In this document: piece after piece, positions 24,381 to 28,724 of the stretch
How the letters are laid out: each line of letters opens with the position of its first letter
Numbering within the stretch: the first letter of the stretch is position 1
Source: JAKFWI01 sp050246435
GTDB taxonomy: Bacteria; Pseudomonadota; Alphaproteobacteria; Caulobacterales; Aquidulcibacteraceae
Direction of reading: 5' to 3'
Assembly: GCA_050246435.1 (NCBI GenBank)
Contig: JBFWWB010000017.1
Location: 1 to 28,724 of the forward strand
DNA: 28,724 nucleotides
The notes under the pieces: generated by a model
The model's database searches: none
The model's input: only the letters and a program-made list of their open reading frames with translations
Told to the model about the DNA's origin: nothing
Translations under genes and position numbers: made by a program

Positions 24381-25408
24381 GCCACTGCGCCCGTCGCCGA
24401 GAGCAGTTCGCGAAACCGCGCCCAGCCGGCGTCGGCGTCGAAAGGCTGCGGCGGACGCTTGGCGAACAAATCCGCCGCGCGCGCGCGCGTCAGCGCCCGC
24501 CCGGCGAGCGGTGAAACGCCCTCCATCACGGCGCGCATATCGGCCAGGGCGCCCGAGCATTGCAGCACCACGTCGCAGCCCGCCGCGAGCGCTGCAGCGG
24601 CGCGCCCGGCGAGGCCTTCGCTGACCGCGGCCATGGCCTTCATATCGAGGTCGTCGCTCATGAGCAGGCCATCAAAGCCTATCTCGCCGCGAATGACATC
24701 CTCGATCACGATCGAAGAGCAGGTGGCCGGCCGTAGCGGGTCGACGCCTTCATAGACGATATGGGCCGTCATTGCCGCGGGCGCTTCGGCCAGGGCCGCG
24801 AACGGCGCGAAATCCGCCCGCAACGCCATGCGATCGGTGGCGACGCGCGGCAAGACCAGATGGCTGTCGGCTTCGGCGCGGCCATGACCCGGCATGTGCT
24901 TGACGCAGCCGCACACCCCGCCCGCCGCCAGGCCAGCCAGCGCTGCGGCGCCGAGAACGGCGATGGTTTCGCCTTCGCGCGCGAAAGCGCGATCGCCGAT
25001 GATCGGATCGGCGCCATTGATCGGACGGTCCAACACCGGCGCGTAATCGCCATCCACGCCGATGGCGCGCAGTTCAGCCGCGATCAGCCGAAAGCCGAGC
25101 CAGGCGGCCTCAACGCCCATTTCGCGCGAGTGCGCGTAGAGATCGCCATAGGCGCGCGCGGCGGGAAAGGATGGCCATTCCGGCGGGCGCAACCGCGCGA
25201 CGCGGCCGCCCTCCTGATCAATGAATATAACGGCGTCGCGGCCGGCGGCCTCTCGTAGCGACGCCGTCAGCGCCTGCACTTGCGCACGCGAAACGCATGC
25301 TTCGCGAAACAGAATGAACGCCCAGGGCTTCGCTTCGGCGAAGAACGCCGCCGTCTCCGCGTCAAGCGCCGGCTGGCGCACGCCCAGTGCGCAGGCCGCC
25401 ACGCTCAT
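24377..25408 (-). CDS. nagZ: Beta-N-acetylhexosaminidase NagZ (glycoside hydrolase family 3)
   Basis: The 343-residue cytoplasmic enzyme removes N-acetylglucosamine from anhydromuropeptides during peptidoglycan recycling. Family GH3 hallmarks are FIDQEGGRVARLRPP, the KHMPGHGRAEADSHLVLP substrate loop containing the catalytic Asp-His pair, and the nucleophile aspartate in GLLMSDDLDMKA. The ATG at 25406-25408 overlaps the SPOR gene stop in ATGA and opens the conserved region. Its stop overlaps the scpA start. In bacteria with AmpR/AmpC, NagZ products induce beta-lactamase; no such genes are visible here. Confidence 0.95.
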   Translation of the reverse strand: MSVAACALGVRQPALDAETAAFFAEAKPWAFILFREACVSRAQVQALTASLREAAGRDAVIFIDQEGGRVARLRPPEWPSFPAARAYGDLYAHSREMGVEAAWLGFRLIAAELRAIGVDGDYAPVLDRPINGADPIIGDRAFAREGETIAVLGAAALAGLAAGGVCGCVKHMPGHGRAEADSHLVLPRVATDRMALRADFAPFAALAEAPAAMTAHIVYEGVDPLRPATCSSIVIEDVIRGEIGFDGLLMSDDLDMKAMAAVSEGLAGRAAAALAAGCDVVLQCSGALADMRAVMEGVSPLAGRALTRARAADLFAKRPPQPFDADAGWARFRELLSATGAVA

Positions 25409-26001
25409 TGCATGACGACCATGCACGCTCCGCCCGCGGCCTTCGCTTTCTCGCAAAACGCGCTCGCATCCTCGCGCGTCGCGAAATAGCCGGCCCGTAG
25501 CCGGTAGAGCACGCCCTGCGAGCCGAGGTCGGCGCGCTGGATGTCCATGCGCAAGCCGCGCAGCAGCTCCGGCGCCTGGGACGACATGGCGCCCCACGCG
25601 GCGCGCGCATTCTCTTCGCTGCGCAAGGCGGCGAGCTGCGCGGCGAAACGCCCGCTTGCGGCCGGCGCCGCGGATTGCGCCGGCGCCGCGGCGGCCGCCG
25701 GCGCGCTCGTCGTCAAGGGCGCGGCGGCTTTGTTTTCCATCAGCCGATAAACCTCGCGCATTTCGCCCGTGTCTTCGTTCGGGGCCGCCGCCAGCGTCTT
25801 GAAATCGGCGTCCGTCCGGATCAACGGCGGCGGGCTGCGCCCATAGAAATTCCACGCTACCGCGCCCAACGCCAGCACGACGACGCCCATGATGGCGGCG
25901 ATGAGCAGACGGCGCTTGCCCTCGCCCGCGTCGGCGTCGAGCGCGTAGGAGGGGTGGTCCAGCGGCGGCGCGTACACCCTGCGCCCGGTCGAGCCGTCCA
26001 T
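25405..26001 (-). CDS. SPOR-domain membrane protein
   Basis: The 198-residue protein has a short cytoplasmic N-terminus (1-30), one membrane helix (about 31-49, LLIAAIMGVVVLALGAVAW), a periplasmic Ala/Pro-rich linker (about 90-115) and a C-terminal SPOR domain (about 118-195, GRFAAQLAALRSEENARAAWGAM ... LYRLRAGYFATREDASAFCEKAKAAGGACMVV). SPOR domains bind glycan strands stripped of stem peptides and so gather at the division septum. Two cysteines in the domain (CEKAKAAGGAC) could form a disulfide. It heads the nagZ-scpAB run; ATG 26001 has AGGA about 8 bases upstream. Confidence 0.9.
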   Translation of the reverse strand: MDGSTGRRVYAPPLDHPSYALDADAGEGKRRLLIAAIMGVVVLALGAVAWNFYGRSPPPLIRTDADFKTLAAAPNEDTGEMREVYRLMENKAAAPLTTSAPAAAAAPAQSAAPAASGRFAAQLAALRSEENARAAWGAMSSQAPELLRGLRMDIQRADLGSQGVLYRLRAGYFATREDASAFCEKAKAAGGACMVVMQ

Positions 26002-26106
26002 GGGAAAATCCTGCAGAATCGAAACGCCAGGATACCACGCGCAGGCGCTGGAGCGTCTGAACGCTAGACTGGCCCGCCGATCCCTAACAATTGCTCACAA
26101 GAGCTG

Positions 26107-27276
26107 TCAGAGCGCGGAGCCGGCGGCATGCGCGCTCGCCCAGGCCCACTGGAAATTGTAGCCGCCGAGCCAGCCGGTGACGTCGACCGCCTCCCCAATC
26201 ACATAAAGCCCTGGCGCGCGGCGGGCCTCCATCGTGCGCTGCGAGAGTTCGCGCGTATCGACGCCGCCGACCATCACCTCCGCCTTCGCGAAGCCCTCGG
26301 TGCCAGCGGGAAGGACGCGCCAAGCCTTCAGCTTGCGGCCCGCCTCCAGCAGCACGCGGTCGCGTATGTCCGCAAGCGGGCCGGAGGGCGTCGCCATGCC
26401 GGCCAACGCTTCGGCCAGCCGGCGAGAGCCGGGAATGGCCGCAGCGGCGTGCGCGCGGGGATGTTCGGCCTTGGCGCGGATGAGAAAATCCTCTTCCGCA
26501 TCCGGCGCCCAATCGATCGTCACGGCGTCGCCCGCGCGCCAATAGGAGGAAACCTGCAGGATCGCCGGGCCCGAAAGCCCGCGATGCGTGAACAGCAGCG
26601 CCTCGCGAAAATGCGCGCCGCCGGCGCTGGCTGTTACATCGGCGCTGACCCCGGCGAGCGCCCGCATCCATGCCAGATCGTCCGCTCCAAACGTCAGGGG
26701 CGCCAAGCCGGGCTGCGGCGGGATGACGGCGAGGCCGAAGCGTTTCGCGGCGCGCAATGCGAAATCGGAGGCGCCGATCTTCGGGATCGAAACACCGCCT
26801 GCCGCGAGCACCAGCGCCGGCGATCGAAACATCCCGGCGTCCGTCATCACCGTGAACCCCTCGCCGAACGAAACATCCTGCACGGCGACGCCCGCGCGGA
26901 TGGCGACGCCCGCCGCCGCGCACTCGGCGCGCAGCATGGCGACGATGTCGCGCGCGCCGCCTTGCGCGGTGCAGAACAACTGTCCCAGCGTCTTCTCGTG
27001 ATAGGCGATGCCATGGCGCTCGATCAGCGCGATGAAATCCGCCGGCTGAAAGCGCGCCAGCGCGGAGCGGGCGAAATCCGGATTGGCGGAAATGAACCGG
27101 CTCGGCTCGGCATGCAGATTGGTGAAGTTGCACCGCCCGCCGCCGGAGATCAGGATTTTCGCGCCGATGTCGCGGTTGGCTTCGAGCACCAGCACGCGCC
27201 GCCCGCGCGCGCCGGCGACGGCGGCGCAAAAAAGGCCCGCGGCGCCGCCGCCGATGACGATCGCATCGAACGTCAC
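26107..27276 (-). CDS. BaiN/HI0933-family FAD-dependent oxidoreductase
   Basis: The 389-residue flavoprotein begins with a Rossmann FAD-binding fold (IVIGGGAAGLFCAAVAG ... VLVLEANRDIGAKILISGGGRCNFTN). It ends with the family-specific GEAVDVTGWLGGYNFQWAWASA segment. The HI0933/BaiN family (TIGR00275-like) is widespread and mostly uncharacterised; a few members reduce bile acid intermediates, so a substrate cannot be given here. I chose GTG 27274-27276 because it overlaps the dgt stop in GTGA and starts directly at the Rossmann fold. A frame from 27408 adds 44 unrelated residues inside dgt. It lies where I recall argS in Caulobacter (see findings). Confidence 0.9.
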   Translation of the reverse strand: MTFDAIVIGGGAAGLFCAAVAGARGRRVLVLEANRDIGAKILISGGGRCNFTNLHAEPSRFISANPDFARSALARFQPADFIALIERHGIAYHEKTLGQLFCTAQGGARDIVAMLRAECAAAGVAIRAGVAVQDVSFGEGFTVMTDAGMFRSPALVLAAGGVSIPKIGASDFALRAAKRFGLAVIPPQPGLAPLTFGADDLAWMRALAGVSADVTASAGGAHFREALLFTHRGLSGPAILQVSSYWRAGDAVTIDWAPDAEEDFLIRAKAEHPRAHAAAAIPGSRRLAEALAGMATPSGPLADIRDRVLLEAGRKLKAWRVLPAGTEGFAKAEVMVGGVDTRELSQRTMEARRAPGLYVIGEAVDVTGWLGGYNFQWAWASAHAAGSAL

Positions 27277-28508
27277 GCCCAGAGATCGACCTTGAACAGC
27301 CGGCGGTGTTCTTCGATGGCGAAGGCGTCCGTCATGCCGGCGATATAGTCGCAAATGACGCGCGCCGCGGCTGCTTCGCCGGCGGCCTCCTCCGCGCGCT
27401 TGCGCCACGCTTCCGGCATCGCGCCCGGCTCCTCCTGATAGCGCGCGAACAGATCGTGCAGGATGGTTTGCGCCTTGCTCATCATCTGCGTGACGTGCGG
27501 ACTTTGGTACATGCGTTCGGCCAGGAACCGCCGCAGCGCCGCCTCCACCTCCTGCATCTCGCCGGAGAACGCCACCAGCGGCCGGCCGGCGGCGCGCACC
27601 GCCTCCACCGTTTCCGGCGCCATTTCTTGCGCGCGCCGGCGCGTTTCACGGACCATGTCCTCGATGCGCGCGCCGATCAGGCGGCGCACCGCTTCGGCCA
27701 TCCAGCGCTCATCGTTGACGCCGGGGTGTTCGCGGCGCACCGCGCGCAATGTCGCGCCGACAAGCGGCAGGGCGAGCAAATCGCCGATGGCGAAAAGGCC
27801 GGCGCGCCAGCCGTCGTCGATGTCGTGATTATTGTAGGCGATGTCGTCGGCCAGCGCAGCGGTTTGCGCTTCCGGGCCGGACCAGGCGCCGAGTTCGAGG
27901 TCTTGCACGGCGGCGTATTCCTGCAGCGCCGCCGGGAGCTGCTGCAGCGTCCGTCCGCGCCCGATCAGCGGACCGTTGTGCTTCACGACGCCTTCCAGCG
28001 TTTCCCAGGTCAGATTGAGCCCGTCGAATTCGGGAAAGCGCTGCTCGAGCTTCGTCAACACCCGCAGCGTCTGCGCGTTATGATCGAACCCGCCATAGGC
28101 CTTCATGCACGCATCGAGCTGGCGTTCGCCGGCGTGCCCGAACGGGGGGTGGCCCAGATCGTGCGCCAGCGCGACGGCTTCGGCGAGATCGGTGTCCAGC
28201 CCCAGCGTGCGCGCGGCCGAGCGGGCGATCTGGGCGACTTCGAGCGAATGGGTGAGGCGGGTGCGGTAATGGTCGCCTTCGTGGGCGACAAAGACCTGCG
28301 TCTTCTGCTTCAGCCTGCGGAAGGCGGAGGCGTGCACGATGCGGTCATGATCGCGCTGGAAGGGGCTGCGGGTGGCGCTTTCCGCCTCCGGCCACAGCCG
28401 CCCGCGTGAAGCGAGCGGATCGGTGGCGTAGGCGGCCCGGGGCCCAAGCCACCAAGCCGCTTTCTCCGTCTTGGCTTGCGGATCCGTTCGCTTCACGCCT
28501 TCACCCAC
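27273..28508 (-). CDS. dgt: Deoxyguanosinetriphosphate triphosphohydrolase-like protein (HD domain)
   Basis: The 411-residue HD-superfamily protein removes triphosphate from dNTPs, helping to set nucleotide pools. The metal-binding set is intact: RLTHSLEVAQIAR, AHDLGHPPFGHAGE (the HD pair) and ADDIAYNNHDIDD. The N-terminal RDHDRIVHASAFRRLKQKTQVF is the dGTPase signature. I give the GTG at 28506-28508; a second in-frame GTG at 28494-28496 is equally possible because conserved sequence begins about 45 residues in. It is divergent from the erpA-type gene with 50 bp between starts, and the next gene overlaps its stop. Confidence 0.93.
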   Translation of the reverse strand: MGEGVKRTDPQAKTEKAAWWLGPRAAYATDPLASRGRLWPEAESATRSPFQRDHDRIVHASAFRRLKQKTQVFVAHEGDHYRTRLTHSLEVAQIARSAARTLGLDTDLAEAVALAHDLGHPPFGHAGERQLDACMKAYGGFDHNAQTLRVLTKLEQRFPEFDGLNLTWETLEGVVKHNGPLIGRGRTLQQLPAALQEYAAVQDLELGAWSGPEAQTAALADDIAYNNHDIDDGWRAGLFAIGDLLALPLVGATLRAVRREHPGVNDERWMAEAVRRLIGARIEDMVRETRRRAQEMAPETVEAVRAAGRPLVAFSGEMQEVEAALRRFLAERMYQSPHVTQMMSKAQTILHDLFARYQEEPGAMPEAWRKRAEEAAGEAAAARVICDYIAGMTDAFAIEEHRRLFKVDLWA

Positions 28509-28558
28509 GACGATTTCGACTCCATATAAGCTGTCCGGAATCGTTCGAGGAGACCGCG

Positions 28559-28724
28559 ATGCGCGCCGCCCCCTTAAGCCTCACCGACGCTGCGGCGGCG
28601 CGCATCCGCGCGCTGACCGGGGCCGACCCAAGCGTGACCGGGCTCAGGATCGCGGTCGAAGGCGGCGGTTGCTCCGGCTTCCAATACGACATCCAGCTTA
28701 CGGCTTCCCCAGCGGAAGACGACA
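28559..28724 (+). CDS. erpA: ErpA/IscA-family iron-sulfur cluster carrier (5' part; runs off the window)
   Basis: The first 55 residues are visible. They show the A-type carrier start (LSLTDAAAARIRAL) and the first cluster-binding cysteine in VEGGGCSGFQYDI; the C-terminal CGC motif lies beyond the window. These proteins receive Fe-S clusters from ISC or SUF scaffolds and pass them to apo-enzymes. GAGGAGA stands about 5 bases before the ATG. A TATAAG box (28525-28530) in the 50-bp gap shared with dgt may be its -10, without a good -35. The choice of ErpA over IscA/SufA rests on the dgt neighbourhood and is tentative. Confidence 0.85.
   Translation, partial: MRAAPLSLTDAAAARIRALTGADPSVTGLRIAVEGGGCSGFQYDIQLTASPAEDD

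Noticed and set aside
26088..26100. A lac-operator-like TTGTGAGCAATTG on the minus strand upstream of the SPOR gene
   Set aside because: It lacks the second half of a palindromic operator, and no LacI-type gene is in the window. Chance match.
26128..27348. A 406-codon plus-strand open frame antisense to the BaiN gene, and a similar one over dgt (27306-28409)
   Set aside because: Both mirror well-supported genes and have no recognisable protein features.

Overview
The window is a GC-rich, gene-dense stretch of bacterial chromosome carrying almost only housekeeping genes. It is most likely from an alphaproteobacterium near Caulobacterales/Hyphomonadaceae. The reasons are an NDUFS4-type complex I accessory subunit (rare outside alphaproteobacteria and mitochondria), the order tig-clpP-clpX-lon-HU, the glnB-glnA-parE run, the SPOR-nagZ-scpA-scpB-tatABC-serS block, and a DgcB-like diguanylate cyclase. 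The genus cannot be fixed from the sequence alone. I see no insertion sequence, prophage, CRISPR array, rRNA or foreign-looking island. No gene-free gap exceeds 300 bases; the largest is 237 bp, before glnB.

Layout. 1-1740 (+): the end of a mercaptopyruvate sulfurtransferase gene, then metC (sulfur amino acids). 1744-3009 (-): a Bcr/CflA-type efflux pump. 3059-10336 (-): tRNA-Arg, the NDUFS4-type subunit, HU, then the protein quality-control block lon, clpX, clpP and tig, then tRNA-Leu. 10353-11825 (-): bifunctional NAD(P)HX repair enzyme, ending 16 bp before tRNA-Leu. 12063-18947 (+): glnB-glnA with a strong terminator, parE, a DEAD-box helicase with a structured leader, and a diguanylate cyclase. 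19012-19797 (+): a PaaG-like crotonase-family enzyme whose stop codon interlocks with that of serS. 19794-28508 (-): serS, tatC, tatB, tatA, scpB, scpA, nagZ, a SPOR protein, a BaiN/HI0933 flavoprotein and dgt, many joined by 4-base overlaps. 28559-end (+): the start of an ErpA-type Fe-S carrier gene, divergent from dgt.

How the genes work together. Trigger factor, ClpXP and Lon cover folding and ATP-dependent proteolysis; sigma-32-like promoter motifs lie before lon and, more weakly, clpP. GlnB and GlnA form the nitrogen-assimilation pair, with both covalent-modification tyrosines intact. ParE, ScpA/ScpB, HU, NagZ and the SPOR protein serve chromosome and envelope maintenance.

I found no new multi-gene system. 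The most striking observation is in Lon. It is full length and every ATPase motif and the catalytic serine (Ser674) are intact, but the residue aligning with the catalytic lysine (E. coli Lys722) is threonine (Thr717, codon ACG at 4262-4264). If the base is correct, this is a Lon expected to unfold but not cleave substrates. Smaller observations are a diguanylate cyclase without the RxxD inhibitory site, an unusual HU tail that a one-base change would remove, and several structured leaders.
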